Counted from the first letter of the stretch, positions 1 through 9,148 are shown. The stretch: DNA of 64,000 nucleotides from Lysobacteraceae bacterium (GCA_023657465.1 JAGTJX010000001.1:648358-712357), one strand, 5' to 3'. Notes: generated from the letters alone by a model not told the origin. Translations and numbers: made by a program.

Positions 1-146
1 AGAAAGGTAATCAGTTTAAGTCGGCTAAACTCTCTAAAGAAGATGCAGAGCGCGTGATGGCCGAGCTTTTAGGTAAGGAAAAAGATCTCCAAAAGAAAAT
101 CGGTAAAAAACGTGGTAAAGTCAGTGGTAACGGTAAAGATTGGTAA
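1..146 (+). CDS. C-terminal fragment of a Bat-operon protein (BatC-like)
   Basis: This gene is cut by the window edge. The frame is open from base 3 and stops at TAA 144-146, leaving 47 residues. The fragment is highly charged, with a KLSKEDAERVMAEL segment followed by a Lys/Gly-rich tail ending KDW. A similar SKEDAE(R/K) stretch is familiar near the C-terminus of the TPR protein that precedes batD in aerotolerance operons. Only three bases separate it from the batD start, which supports one operon. The assignment rests on the motif and position; the diagnostic part lies outside the window. Confidence 0.55.
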   Translation, partial: KGNQFKSAKLSKEDAERVMAELLGKEKDLQKKIGKKRGKVSGNGKDW

Positions 147-149
147 TCC

Positions 150-2021
150 ATGCAAGCACTAATTATTTTCTCACTTTTATTCCAAACAGCCATAGCGCAA
201 GTAGCGGATGTAGAACTCAGTGCAAAAGTAGATCAAACCGAGATCTCGCAAGATGAATCTGTTTCACTCAAACTCACTGTCGATGTGAAATCTGGAAATC
301 CAAACTTGGAAGACCCAGACTTCACCGCTCCTGAGTTCGATATCATCAATCAATTTCAAAACACCCAAATTCAATCTGTCTATGAAAATGGTAGATTCCA
401 GATGAAGCACCAGAGGCAGTACACGTTCCTCTTGAGACCTAAGAAGTCAGGACTCTTCTCAATCTCAAATATCTCTATTATTGCAAACGGTAAGAAAATC
501 ACCGCCCCTGCAATCACCATGCGAGTGGACAAAGGAGGTCAAGGGAATGCCGCGTTCTCTCAATCTCCATCAGGAGTGGGAACGGGGTCGTTGAGAGGGA
601 TTCCTAAGTCTGGATCGGGACGTGAGCCGTTTTTCATTAGAGCAGAAACTAATAAAAGCTCTGTATATAAAGGTGAACAAGTCATCGTCAGCTACTACCT
701 CTATCGTAAGACAAGAGTGTTCAATATCCAGGTGGCTCAGTATCCAGTGCTCAATAGCTTTCTCCGTGAAGACCTAGAGATTCCTGTCATGGGTACACAA
801 CTTCAGACAGAGGAAACGATCGTTGGTGGGGTTCCTTATCAAAGGTCTCTTCTCGCTCGTTATGCTGCTTATCCTCTGAAGGAAGGTGAGCAGAAGATTG
901 ATTCGATGGCTATTAAGGCTAACTATTATCCCCTGAGATCCCAGGGTAGTCGCCTCAGTGATGATGACGATACAGATCCGTTTCAAAATTTTTTCGGAGC
1001 ATTCAATGCTTCTCAAATGACCCAACGCTCTCCACAGGTCAACGTGAAGGTGCTTCCACTGCCTACAAACGGTAAGCCTAATGACTTCTCGGGAGCAGTC
1101 GGCAACTTTGAAGTCTCAAGCTCAGTGGATAAATCTACTGTGAAGGTGAACGATGCTCTGAATCTCGTAGTGCGAGTCGAAGGGCGCGGAAACGTAGCTT
1201 CAGTAGAACTTCCTCAGGTCACTTGGCCAAAGGGAGTAGAGATGTACGAGTCCAAGGGCAATGCTAAAACGGGTCGTGGCGGAGTGAGTGAAAAGGTGTT
1301 TGAAGTGCTCCTCATTCCAAGATCTGGAGGCAAACTCATGCTTCCTCAGTTTGAATTCTCGTTCTATGATCCGGAGAAGAAAGAATACGTTTCTAAAAAA
1401 ACTAATCCTCTTGAGATCCAGATCGATGGACCGGTTCTAACGGATGATCAGCTCGCTCCACAAAAACAAACAGTCAATTCTGGAGAAACAAAAGGCGCAG
1501 CTAACGGCGGAGATGCTAAAAACCCTACAGATCTAGTGAAAATTTCGTTTTCCTGGAGAGATCTTTTAAATAAACTCAGTTTCTTAAAATATTTGTTCAT
1601 AGGCCTTCTCGTTGCTGGCTTGGGATGGTTGGGATTGGACTTCTCTCGAAGGATTCGCGCGTATGTTTCTAGAAAACGCTCATCAATTGACGCATCGTTT
1701 CGGACTAGGGTTGCTCGTTTGAGACAGAAGTCTGCTCAAATGAATACGATGTCAGATCAGGAAAAGCGCTTGTTTTTGGATGAATGTGAAGCAGTGTTTT
1801 TGGATGAATTGGAGAGAAAAACTGACCTCTCGGTTCGGGGGTTACCTCGCGCGAACTTGAAATCAATCCTAACCGAAAGAGGGATCGTTCGGGAAGAGAA
1901 TTGGAGTGAAATTCAAAAAATTCTAGACCAGTTAGATCACATCCGATTCTCTGGTGGCCAGGTCAACGCAGACAGTTCTCTCGTATTAGATCAAATCGCA
2001 AAATTCGCTGAAAAATTTTAG
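150..2021 (+). CDS. batD: BatD family protein (aerotolerance operon)
   Basis: This is a 623-residue exported and membrane-anchored protein. It has a signal peptide at about residues 1-16, ending AIA before Q. A long beta-rich extracytoplasmic part follows, with the BatD-like run F-NQFQNTQIQSVYENG near residues 65-85. A single transmembrane helix lies at about 477-497 (LFIGLLVAGLGWLGL), followed by a basic, helical cytoplasmic tail of about 120 residues. BatD proteins belong to Bacteroides-type aerotolerance operons with MoxR and VWA-domain proteins and are thought to act in the envelope, but no reaction is known. The gene directly follows the preceding Bat-like gene. The start is supported by the signal peptide. 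Family confidence is high and molecular role is unknown. Confidence 0.85.
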   Translation: MQALIIFSLLFQTAIAQVADVELSAKVDQTEISQDESVSLKLTVDVKSGNPNLEDPDFTAPEFDIINQFQNTQIQSVYENGRFQMKHQRQYTFLLRPKKSGLFSISNISIIANGKKITAPAITMRVDKGGQGNAAFSQSPSGVGTGSLRGIPKSGSGREPFFIRAETNKSSVYKGEQVIVSYYLYRKTRVFNIQVAQYPVLNSFLREDLEIPVMGTQLQTEETIVGGVPYQRSLLARYAAYPLKEGEQKIDSMAIKANYYPLRSQGSRLSDDDDTDPFQNFFGAFNASQMTQRSPQVNVKVLPLPTNGKPNDFSGAVGNFEVSSSVDKSTVKVNDALNLVVRVEGRGNVASVELPQVTWPKGVEMYESKGNAKTGRGGVSEKVFEVLLIPRSGGKLMLPQFEFSFYDPEKKEYVSKKTNPLEIQIDGPVLTDDQLAPQKQTVNSGETKGAANGGDAKNPTDLVKISFSWRDLLNKLSFLKYLFIGLLVAGLGWLGLDFSRRIRAYVSRKRSSIDASFRTRVARLRQKSAQMNTMSDQEKRLFLDECEAVFLDELERKTDLSVRGLPRANLKSILTERGIVREENWSEIQKILDQLDHIRFSGGQVNADSSLVLDQIAKFAEKF

Positions 2022-2033
2022 TGAGTAAGTCCC

Positions 2034-2061
2034 TTGCATATTTTTTTCAAATACGTACTCT
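2034..2061 (+). promoter_or_regulatory. Possible sigma-70-type promoter of glnN
   Basis: A TTGCAT hexamer at 2034-2039 lies 16 bases before TACTCT at 2056-2061, just after the batD stop. An AGGAG ribosome binding site follows at 2073-2077, before the ATG at 2087. The match is moderate and by eye only. Confidence 0.3.
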
Positions 2062-2086
2062 CTAGTCCTGAGAGGAGATCCCGCCT

Positions 2087-4315
2087 ATGCAGACCAATTA
2101 CTTAACTTTCAGAAAAGAAGCCATAAAAGAATCATTTTCGAGAACCCCACGAGTTTTTGATCATCCGAAGGATGAAAAAGGAAACCCACAGAAAGTCTCT
2201 GACTATTTTGGAACTCACGTCTTCGACGTGAGGAAGATGAAGGAAAAACTCCCTAAGGATACCTTCAATCGCCTCATGCAGACGATCCGTCTCGGTAAGA
2301 AATTGGAAAACGATATTGCAGCCACCCTTGCACAAACCATCAAGGAATGGGCAATGAGCAAAGGCGTGTCGCACTACTGTCACTGGTTTCAACCTCAGAC
2401 AGGTCTCACAGCCGAGAAACACGACGCATTTCTAAGCTTCGACGAGCAGAAACGTCCGGTAGAAATTTTCTCAGCGTCTCAGCTCATTCAGTCTGAACCT
2501 GATGCCTCAAGCTTCCCTTCAGGCGGGATGAGGGCGACATTCGAAGCGCGCGGATACACAGCTTGGGATCCATCAAGCCCGATCTTCATCGCAGAGGGTG
2601 CAGGAACCAAGACGCTTTGTATTCCATCCGTATTCATTAGTTACACGGGCGATTGCCTCGATGAGAAGGGTCCACTCCTTCAGTCCATCGAAGTCCTCTC
2701 CAATAAGGCCACAGAACTCCTTACCGTCATGGGTGAGCGTGGTGCACTTCGCGTGATCACGACTCTTGGGCCTGAGCAAGAGTACTTCTTGATCGACCGA
2801 GCATTCTACGCTGCACGCCCTGACCTCATCATGACTGGTAGAACACTCCTAGGTGGCCAGCCTCCTAAGGGTCAGCAGCTGGAAGATCACTATTTCGGAA
2901 GCATTCCTGAGCGAGTAAAGTCCTTCATGGCTGAGTTCGAAATGGAGCTCTACAAGTTAGGTGTTCCTGTGAAGACTCGCCACAACGAGGTGGCTCCTAG
3001 TCAGTTTGAGTCTGCTCCGATCTTCGAAGAAGCAGAAGTCGCAGTCGATCACAATCAACTCACTATGGAGACATTGAAGAGGATTGCACTTCGTCACGGA
3101 TTCCAAGTGCTTCTACACGAAAAACCATTCGCAGGGTTAAACGGAACCGGCAAACACTGTAACTGGTCGATGTCGATCGTTTCAGACACTCCTGATCTCG
3201 ACGGAACAAATCTACTCAATCCAGGCAAGACCCCGAGACAGAATTTGAGATTCCTCACGTTCTTGGTTTCAGTCCTAAAAGGCGTGCACAAACATGCTGG
3301 TCTCTTGAGAGCGGGTATCGCTTCCTCAGGAAACGATCACAGATTAGGTGCGAACGAAGCTCCTCCAGCGATTATCTCAGTGTTCTTGGGTGATCTACTG
3401 AACAAGATCTTAGATGAGATTGCATCCTCTAGTGGTCCAGTGAAGGACGCTGGCGAGCAGATGCTCAAGCTCGGAGTTGCAAAACTTCCTGAGATCATGA
3501 AGGACAACACCGACAGAAATAGAACTAGTCCGTTTGCATTCACAGGGAACAAGTTTGAGTTCCGTGCAGTCGGCGGATCAGCTAACCCAGCATTCCCAGT
3601 GATGTTACTGAACGCCGCTGTATCCGATGGTGTGGGCGATGTGACCGCAAGAATCAAAGCTAAAATTTCAGCTGGCGCTAACCTCGATGACGCTCTACTT
3701 TCAACCATCAAGGAAGTAGTGACTGAGACCAAGGCTGTGAGATTCGAAGGCAATAACTATTCTGATGACTGGGTAAAGGAAGCTGCAGCTCGCGGACTCC
3801 CTAACTTGAGAAAAACTCCAGAAGCGCTTGCACAGATGATCACACCAAGCTCAATGAAACTCCTGACAGAGTTAGATATTTTCTCAGAGCATGAACTGCA
3901 CTCGAGATTCCATGTCAGAGTCGAGCGCTATGTGAAGAATCTCAGTATCGAAGTCGATACTCTGAAGCTCATGGTAGACACCTCTGTACTTCCAGCTGCT
4001 TATGGATATCTCGGTGAGATTGCAACGACTGTGAAAACGATGAAAGAAGCAGGTCGTTCACTCATTCCGCAGACTGAGATCTTAGGAAAATTAGAGACTC
4101 TGACGGATACACTCTTGAAGCGACGTAAAGAGCTAGATTCTGCATACACCAAAGTTGAAAAGACTGAGGACTATGTGAAGAAAGCTGAGCTCTTGGCACG
4201 TGAAGTTGCTCCATCAATGGATGAAGTGAGAGCAGTCTGTGATGAACTCGAAGGAAATATCGCCGATCAGTACTGGCCGTTTCCTAAGTACACAGAGATG
4301 TTGTTCATTTCGTAA
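2087..4315 (+). CDS. glnN: Glutamine synthetase type III
   Basis: This 742-residue protein has the length of type III glutamine synthetase, much longer than type I (about 470). The enzyme makes glutamine from glutamate, ammonia and ATP in the cytoplasm. The N-terminal GSIII-specific part is recognisable (YFGTHVFDVRKMKEKLP, then CHWFQPQTGLTAEKHD). Catalytic-core motifs follow: GPEQEYFLID around residue 225, RHNEVAPSQFE near 300, LNGTGKHCNWSM near 350 and FRAVGGSANPAFP near 495. The C-terminal helical extension of the family is present. The gene stands alone, with an AGGAG site upstream, and overlaps the convergent small gene by 11 bases. No P-II gene or other nitrogen regulator is visible nearby. 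Confidence 0.95.
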   Translation: MQTNYLTFRKEAIKESFSRTPRVFDHPKDEKGNPQKVSDYFGTHVFDVRKMKEKLPKDTFNRLMQTIRLGKKLENDIAATLAQTIKEWAMSKGVSHYCHWFQPQTGLTAEKHDAFLSFDEQKRPVEIFSASQLIQSEPDASSFPSGGMRATFEARGYTAWDPSSPIFIAEGAGTKTLCIPSVFISYTGDCLDEKGPLLQSIEVLSNKATELLTVMGERGALRVITTLGPEQEYFLIDRAFYAARPDLIMTGRTLLGGQPPKGQQLEDHYFGSIPERVKSFMAEFEMELYKLGVPVKTRHNEVAPSQFESAPIFEEAEVAVDHNQLTMETLKRIALRHGFQVLLHEKPFAGLNGTGKHCNWSMSIVSDTPDLDGTNLLNPGKTPRQNLRFLTFLVSVLKGVHKHAGLLRAGIASSGNDHRLGANEAPPAIISVFLGDLLNKILDEIASSSGPVKDAGEQMLKLGVAKLPEIMKDNTDRNRTSPFAFTGNKFEFRAVGGSANPAFPVMLLNAAVSDGVGDVTARIKAKISAGANLDDALLSTIKEVVTETKAVRFEGNNYSDDWVKEAAARGLPNLRKTPEALAQMITPSSMKLLTELDIFSEHELHSRFHVRVERYVKNLSIEVDTLKLMVDTSVLPAAYGYLGEIATTVKTMKEAGRSLIPQTEILGKLETLTDTLLKRRKELDSAYTKVEKTEDYVKKAELLAREVAPSMDEVRAVCDELEGNIADQYWPFPKYTEMLFIS

Positions 4316-4568
4316 GCGTTTGAGCCAGTTTTTCTTGCTCGGCTTCAATGTCATTCTGAAGAGCTTGGATCGCATCTGCTTCTGCGAAGGAGTAGATGGT
4401 CTCTTTGCTACACTGATTGCGAGCAGGGTCGCTGAGATCTGCATTGAGTGCAACGAGTGACTTGTGTTTCTGTTCAAGCTCTTTGTATCTCTCTGCGAAG
4501 GTACAGTCAGACGCTTGAGCTTGTAGTGATAAGAATCCAATTGCGATAGCTGTGATCATGTTTTTCAT
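4305..4568 (-). CDS. Small exported protein of unknown function
   Basis: I do not recognise this 87-residue protein. It starts with a clear signal peptide (MKNMITAIAIGFLSLQAQA) and the predicted mature part is about 68 residues. The mature part is mainly polar and helical (AERYKELEQKHKSL) and contains two cysteines (SDCTF and RNQCSK), which could form a disulfide in the periplasm. It is read towards glnN and overlaps the end of that gene by 11 bases. AT-rich sequence with a GAAAA stretch precedes the start. A real gene is likely because of the signal peptide, but function cannot be inferred. Confidence 0.6.
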   Translation of the reverse strand: MKNMITAIAIGFLSLQAQASDCTFAERYKELEQKHKSLVALNADLSDPARNQCSKETIYSFAEADAIQALQNDIEAEQEKLAQTLTK

Positions 4569-4675
4569 AAATTTTCCTTTTTCTTCTTTTTTGCACCGTT
4601 TCTTGGATGACCAAGGTATTGTGCGTTAATTCTTTGCTTTCAAATGCAACGCCTGTGCACTAAACTAGGGATTTG

Positions 4676-5137
4676 TTACTTAATTGCTGCCAGATAATCA
4701 TCTTCAAGCAACACTACCGTACCAACTTTCACACAAGAGTTAGCTGGGACTTCAATCACTTCTGCTTTAATGTACGTAAGAGTGGGTTTGCTTCCTAAGA
4801 CAGGAACGCCTTTTCCGGAACCACTAACATAATCAATTTCATTTGAAGTGACGACATGAAGTTGAATTTTTTCGAAGCTAATCACTCTGAATTTAAATGC
4901 ACCCGGGTCGGCTGTTGGGCAGTTTTTATCGCTCATTCCAAGGTCTTGGTACATTCCAACCATGTCTGCAGAGTAGCCGTTAGTGTAGATCTCGCCAATT
5001 TTGATCCTAGACTTTACAATTTTGGCATGCTCATCACTAAAATAAAAACGACCATCCACAGCAGCTTCCCACGATATTTCTTGTGCGAAGGAGTTGAGCG
5101 AAACAAGACCTGTAATTAACAGAATTATATTCTTCAT
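4676..5137 (-). CDS. Exported protein of unknown function
   Basis: I do not recognise this protein of about 153 residues. The frame is open further upstream to 5245, but the methionine at 5137 begins an obvious signal peptide (MKNIILLITGLVSLNSFA before Q), with purine-rich GAAAG just before it. The mature part has no transmembrane helix. It is probably mostly beta strand and carries two cysteines (DKNCPT and ANSCVK). Its signal peptide resembles that of the neighbouring small gene at 4305-4568, and both lie in an AT-rich patch on the minus strand. Confidence 0.6.
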   Translation of the reverse strand: MKNIILLITGLVSLNSFAQEISWEAAVDGRFYFSDEHAKIVKSRIKIGEIYTNGYSADMVGMYQDLGMSDKNCPTADPGAFKFRVISFEKIQLHVVTSNEIDYVSGSGKGVPVLGSKPTLTYIKAEVIEVPANSCVKVGTVVLLEDDYLAAIK

Positions 5138-5350
5138 ACTTTCATTTCTTTCTGGTCGCATGACCAATGTTTCCCGAGTAAATTTCGGATCGAAATTCTT
5201 TGATTTAACAATCAAACAAAGAATTCCAGCAACCTTTATAAGCAACTGGTATGCCAGCTCTTCTCGAATATAAGTGATTTAAAGCTGAAATAGCGGCTAA
5301 TAATTAGACAGTTGTAAATAATATATAAAGAAACACTGTTTCCATTTATT

Positions 5351-6493
5351 ATGATAAACAGAAACATGAACTACCGAAGAATTCTTGATATTCAAAAACT
5401 CATTCAAAAGAAGAGTCATTTCCTTTTTGGTGCAAGGAGCACAGGAAAGAGTACATTGATTGAAGTGAGTCATTTTGAAAAACTCTCCTTCGATCTTCTA
5501 GATGATGAAATTTATGACGATCTCTTGCGCAGACCCAAACTGATCGAAGAACGAATCATGAATAAGCATCAAGTCATTGTCATAGATGAAATTCAAAGAA
5601 TTCCTAAACTCCATAACGAAGTACAGAGGCTCATGAAAACAGTTCCAAACCACTTTCTTCTAACAGTTAGTAGTGCAAGGAAACTCAAAAAAGGAGGAGA
5701 GAACTTATTGGGAGGAAGGGCGTGGGAGGCGCAGCTTTATCCACTCGTAAGTCATGAGATTATTGATTTTGACTTGAATAAATACCTCAACAGAGGAGGT
5801 CTACCTCATATCTATCTGAGTGAAGATTATGAAGATGAACTTAAAAACTATGTCAGGCTCTACCTGAGGCAAGAAATCGTTGCAGAGGCGCTCACACGAA
5901 ACACGGAGTCGTTCATTCGTTTCCTAGATGTATTCGCATTAAGTAATGGAGAGGAGCTTCATTATCAGGGGTTATCTAATGATTCAGGAGTGCTCGCTCG
6001 AACCATACAGAACTATGTTGAAATATTGGAAGATACTTTAGTGGGTTTTCAGGTCAAGCCATTCTTAGCTACTGTACAGAGGAAAGCAATTGCACGATCG
6101 AAGTTCTACTTTTTTGATGTAGGCGTGGTGAACTCTCTTTGTAAAAGGGGAAAGATAGTTTCTGGATCAGAGCTATTCGGTAAAGCATTTGAGCACTTCA
6201 TCATCCGTGAAATCAAGTCATGGCTTTCTTACAAAAAATCAAATGAAGAATTATACTATTGGAGAAGCACTTCTCAATTCGAAGTGGATGCTATTATTGG
6301 AAGACAGTGGGCAATTGAGATCAAGTCCACAAGCCAGGTGAACGAGTCTCACTTGAAAGGATTAAAGGCTTTGCGAGAAGAAGGACTCATTAAGCGGTAC
6401 AGCGTTGTGAGTTTAGATTCAGAACCAAGGAAAATACAAGGGATCGAGGTCTTACCTTGGCAGGAGTTTTTAAGACAGTTGTGGCGAACCTAA
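5351..6493 (+). CDS. AAA ATPase with DUF4143 C-terminal domain
   Basis: This 380-residue protein has the two-part structure of the AAA_14/DUF4143 family. The N-terminal P-loop domain has Walker A FGARSTGKST near residues 42-51 and Walker B QVIVIDEIQR near 74-83. The C-terminal DUF4143 part ends in a restriction-endonuclease-like signature, FEVDAII followed by WAIEIKS, at about residues 315-330. Members are common, often mobile, bacterial ATPases of uncertain role. Upstream DNA is very AT-rich and the gene has no functional link to its neighbours, suggesting acquisition. Two starts are possible (Met1 or Met6). The family call is firm and the role is unknown. Confidence 0.85.
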   Translation: MINRNMNYRRILDIQKLIQKKSHFLFGARSTGKSTLIEVSHFEKLSFDLLDDEIYDDLLRRPKLIEERIMNKHQVIVIDEIQRIPKLHNEVQRLMKTVPNHFLLTVSSARKLKKGGENLLGGRAWEAQLYPLVSHEIIDFDLNKYLNRGGLPHIYLSEDYEDELKNYVRLYLRQEIVAEALTRNTESFIRFLDVFALSNGEELHYQGLSNDSGVLARTIQNYVEILEDTLVGFQVKPFLATVQRKAIARSKFYFFDVGVVNSLCKRGKIVSGSELFGKAFEHFIIREIKSWLSYKKSNEELYYWRSTSQFEVDAIIGRQWAIEIKSTSQVNESHLKGLKALREEGLIKRYSVVSLDSEPRKIQGIEVLPWQEFLRQLWRT

Positions 6494-6496
6494 TTC

Positions 6497-7114
6497 ATGG
6501 TACAATCTCTAGCCATGATCTCACTACTAATCACACTCATCGTTCCAACATTTGCCCATGCTAAGTGCACCTTCACTGCAGAAACAAAAGCAGTGAACAT
6601 CGAATGGACAGCATTCAAAACCACAGACAAAGCGCCAGTGGTCGGAACTTTTAAGATCGTAGAAGTGAAGGGACTTGAGAACGCAAAGGATTTGAAGAAG
6701 ATGGTTCAAAGCTGGAAAGCGACCATCGATGTGAGCTCACTCGAAACTCAGAATCCAGCTCGTAATGTCACTCTGCTTGATAGCTTTTTTAAGAAACTAA
6801 AACAGCCTGAGATCACAGGGAAAATTAAAAAATTTAAAGGCTCTGAGCAAGGGACTTTTGATTTGGCTCTCACATTCGGTGGGGTGACTCATTCAGTTCC
6901 CATGGAGTTTATTTTCGAAATTGAAAAAGAAACTCGTAAACACAAACTCGTTGCAATGGGAGAGATGCACTTGTCTGACTTCAAAGCGGGTGCGGCACTC
7001 ACTTCACTCAATACTGCGTGCATCGATCTTCATAAAGGCGCAGATGGAAAGTCTAAAACCTGGGAAGATGTGAAATTGAAAATCTCAATACCTCTAGAGA
7101 AAAACTGCGAGTGA
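6497..7114 (+). CDS. Exported YceI-like protein
   Basis: This 205-residue exported protein has a signal peptide ending in AHA before KC. The mature part fits a YceI-type lipocalin-like fold. It has a strand pattern starting WTAFKT, the segment WKATIDVSSLET, the middle element RNVTLLDSFFKKL and the late strand FGGVTHSVPMEF. YceI proteins bind isoprenoid-type lipids in the periplasm, but the ligand here is unknown. The start at 6497 or the methionine at 6515 would both leave a signal peptide, and neither has a strong ribosome binding site. The stop overlaps the start of the next gene (ATGA), so the two are probably translationally coupled. Confidence 0.7.
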   Translation: MVQSLAMISLLITLIVPTFAHAKCTFTAETKAVNIEWTAFKTTDKAPVVGTFKIVEVKGLENAKDLKKMVQSWKATIDVSSLETQNPARNVTLLDSFFKKLKQPEITGKIKKFKGSEQGTFDLALTFGGVTHSVPMEFIFEIEKETRKHKLVAMGEMHLSDFKAGAALTSLNTACIDLHKGADGKSKTWEDVKLKISIPLEKNCE

Positions 7115-7446
7115 TGATGCGAGCTTGGGTTGATAAACACTTGCCTCGTAGGACGCTCTTAGGGCAGACACTGAGGAAGCTCAGGCGTTTTTACCTCGGA
7201 AATTTAAATAAAGAGTACATCGCTCAGGCAATCAAAGATACTCGTAAGGGCGACTGCAATCGCTGTGGGATGTGCTGCGAATTGATCTATAAATGCCCTT
7301 TTTTAGGACGTGATGCACAAAATCTGCCTTTTTGTAGGATTTACGGAGATTTGAGACCTGCAAATTGCCGGAACTATCCTTTTGATGCGGTAGACTCAGA
7401 AATCGACACTTGTGGCTACAGTTTTACCCCCAAAAGCGGTAAGTAA
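7111..7446 (+). CDS. YkgJ-type cysteine cluster protein
   Basis: This 111-residue cytoplasmic protein carries the CxxCxxCC cluster of the YkgJ (zinc or iron-chelating domain) family. The motif CNRCGMCC lies near residues 50-57, followed by CPFL, FCRIYG and the late PANCRNYPFD motif. These cysteines are expected to bind a metal or iron-sulfur centre; the biological role is unknown. The start codon overlaps the preceding stop (ATGA), with alternative methionines at residues 2 and 3. The gene is followed by ribF after six bases. The family assignment is safe. Confidence 0.85.
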   Translation: MMMRAWVDKHLPRRTLLGQTLRKLRRFYLGNLNKEYIAQAIKDTRKGDCNRCGMCCELIYKCPFLGRDAQNLPFCRIYGDLRPANCRNYPFDAVDSEIDTCGYSFTPKSGK

Positions 7447-7452
7447 TCTTCA

Positions 7453-8346
7453 GTGATTCTCACAATAGGAAATTTTGACGGTGTTCATCTCGGTCACGTA
7501 GAGCTCGTGAAGAGAACGCTCGAACTCGCCCGAGAGAAAAAGCTCAGAGCAGTAGCGCTTACGTTCAACCCTCATCCTAGAGCTGTCCTTAATATCGGTG
7601 TCGCTCTAGAATTGCTTCTGACTTACGCAGAGAAAATCGAACATTTAAAAAAACTTGGGTTTAATGAAGTGATCGAGCAACAGTTTGTACGTGAGTTTTC
7701 AAACTTAAGCGCGCGAGAGTTCTTTCAGAATTATTTGATCAATAAATTCAAAATGTCAGGTCTCGTAGTGGGTTATGATTTCGCATTCGGTAAAGATCGA
7801 GATGGATCAAAACAGGTCTTGGCTTCGCTCTGTGCAGAAAACAAAATTCTACTCGTAACCGTTCCAGCGTTTGAAAAAGAGGGCGCAGTCATCTCTAGTT
7901 CAAAAATCAGGAAAGCCCTCATTGAATCAGATCTCAAGGCGGCAAATCAACTGCTCGGTTATACATTTTATTATCAAGGTGTTGTGGTGAAAGGTGAGCA
8001 GCGCGGAAGGAAAATCGGGTTCCCGACAGCCAATCTTCCTCTTAGAGATAAAATCAAAATCCCTTACGGAGTCTACGCAACTCGTTCGATCATTAAAGAC
8101 TCAATCTTCCCTAGTGTGACTAATATCGGAGTGCGACCTACGTTCAATGGTTTGGAGTCTACGGTGGAAGCCACAATTGAAACTCACTTAATCAATCAAG
8201 ATATCGATCTCTATGGAACGAATATTAGAGTCGAGTTTCTAGGGAAAATTCGTGATGAGAAGAAGTTCTCAGGAATTGAAGAGCTCAAGGCTCAAATTAA
8301 AAATGATGTGACTAGTGCACTGAGACTGATTGAATCAAATCACTGA
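7453..8346 (+). CDS. ribF: Bifunctional riboflavin kinase/FAD synthetase
   Basis: This cytoplasmic enzyme converts riboflavin to FMN and FMN to FAD. The N-terminal FAD synthetase domain shows GNFDGVHLGH at residues 5-14 and FNPHPRAVL near 38-46. The C-terminal riboflavin kinase domain shows RGRKIGFPTANL near 180-191, then YGVYATR and NIGVRPTFNG. The length of 297 is normal to slightly short. The start is GTG at 7453, because a stop (TAA 7444-7446) lies in frame just before it. The protein therefore lacks the 15 or so residues that usually precede the first beta strand. No strong ribosome binding site is visible, so coupling to the upstream gene is likely. Confidence 0.95.
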   Translation: MILTIGNFDGVHLGHVELVKRTLELAREKKLRAVALTFNPHPRAVLNIGVALELLLTYAEKIEHLKKLGFNEVIEQQFVREFSNLSAREFFQNYLINKFKMSGLVVGYDFAFGKDRDGSKQVLASLCAENKILLVTVPAFEKEGAVISSSKIRKALIESDLKAANQLLGYTFYYQGVVVKGEQRGRKIGFPTANLPLRDKIKIPYGVYATRSIIKDSIFPSVTNIGVRPTFNGLESTVEATIETHLINQDIDLYGTNIRVEFLGKIRDEKKFSGIEELKAQIKNDVTSALRLIESNH

Positions 8347-9148
8347 CCACACGGCTAGCAGCGAATAATCCAAAACTTCCAGTCACGAAACTAGAGTTAC
8401 CATAGATCAAATTTCTGCTATCGCAATTGAATAGGGTGTTGTCCCCCTGGGGGCAAACACAGCGGAATCCTTTGCCGTTATCATAAGAAAGTTCGTAAGG
8501 TTTCGAAGCGGGTTCTGTGGAATAGATCGCAGCAATTCCATAAGTACCTTCTGTAGGGAATCCGTAATCAGCTCTTAAGATTCTCCTCACGTCACGCGCG
8601 AGTGGATCTCTCTCTGTGAGTGCGAGATCAGTGATTTTAATTTGTGTAGGATCAATTCTTCCTCCGGAACCAGTGGAGGTGATGATCGGGATATTGTTTT
8701 TTCTGCAGAATGCGAGAAGGAAGCACTTGGAAGTGACATGATCAATTGCATCGATCACGTAGTCTGGTTTCTCTGTGAAAATCGCGTCGTGGTTTGCTTG
8801 ATTGTAGAAAAGATCAATGCCAACGATTTTTGCTTGTGGATTGATTTTTGCTAAGCGTTCTTGCATGAGTTTGGACTTCGGAGTGCCAACATTTCCAGTG
8901 AGTGCATGAAGTTGTCGATTGAAGTTAGTGATGCAGACTTCATCGAAGTCTACGACAGTGATCTTGCCAACACCAGATCTTGCGATGGATTCAGCTGCCC
9001 ACGATCCTACTCCGCCGAGACCAATGATCATGATGTGAGAGTTCATGAGTTTCTTCATTCTGTCATCACCCACGAGGCGTCCCATGCGATCGAATCTTCT
9101 ATGGAGTTTGTAGGTTTCCATTTCGGTTTCTGTGAGCTGCTCTAACAC
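8312..9148 (-). CDS. tcdA: tRNA threonylcarbamoyladenosine dehydratase
   Basis: This 278-residue E1-like enzyme cyclises the t6A modification at tRNA position 37, using ATP. The start region METYKLHRRFDRMGRLVG is characteristic of TcdA. The nucleotide-binding motif IIGLGGVGSWAAE lies near residues 40-52, followed by DFDEVCITNFNRQ, YVIDAIDHVTSK and a cysteine pair region FRCVCPQG. The start chosen is GTG at 9148, which has AGGAGAG a few bases upstream; an ATG at 9121 is the alternative. It overlaps the upstream tatD by seven bases on the same strand, so the two form an operon. It overlaps the convergent ribF end by 35 bases. Confidence 0.93.
   Translation of the reverse strand: MLEQLTETEMETYKLHRRFDRMGRLVGDDRMKKLMNSHIMIIGLGGVGSWAAESIARSGVGKITVVDFDEVCITNFNRQLHALTGNVGTPKSKLMQERLAKINPQAKIVGIDLFYNQANHDAIFTEKPDYVIDAIDHVTSKCFLLAFCRKNNIPIITSTGSGGRIDPTQIKITDLALTERDPLARDVRRILRADYGFPTEGTYGIAAIYSTEPASKPYELSYDNGKGFRCVCPQGDNTLFNCDSRNLIYGNSSFVTGSFGLFAASRVVSDLIQSVSVH

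Noticed and set aside
3337-3753. 138-codon open frame antisense to glnN
   Set aside because: It lies wholly inside a well-supported glutamine synthetase gene and has low-complexity Ser/Ala-rich content typical of antisense shadows.
5138-5245. 36-residue N-terminal extension of the exported protein at 4676-5137
   Set aside because: A signal peptide begins at 5137; the extension would bury it.
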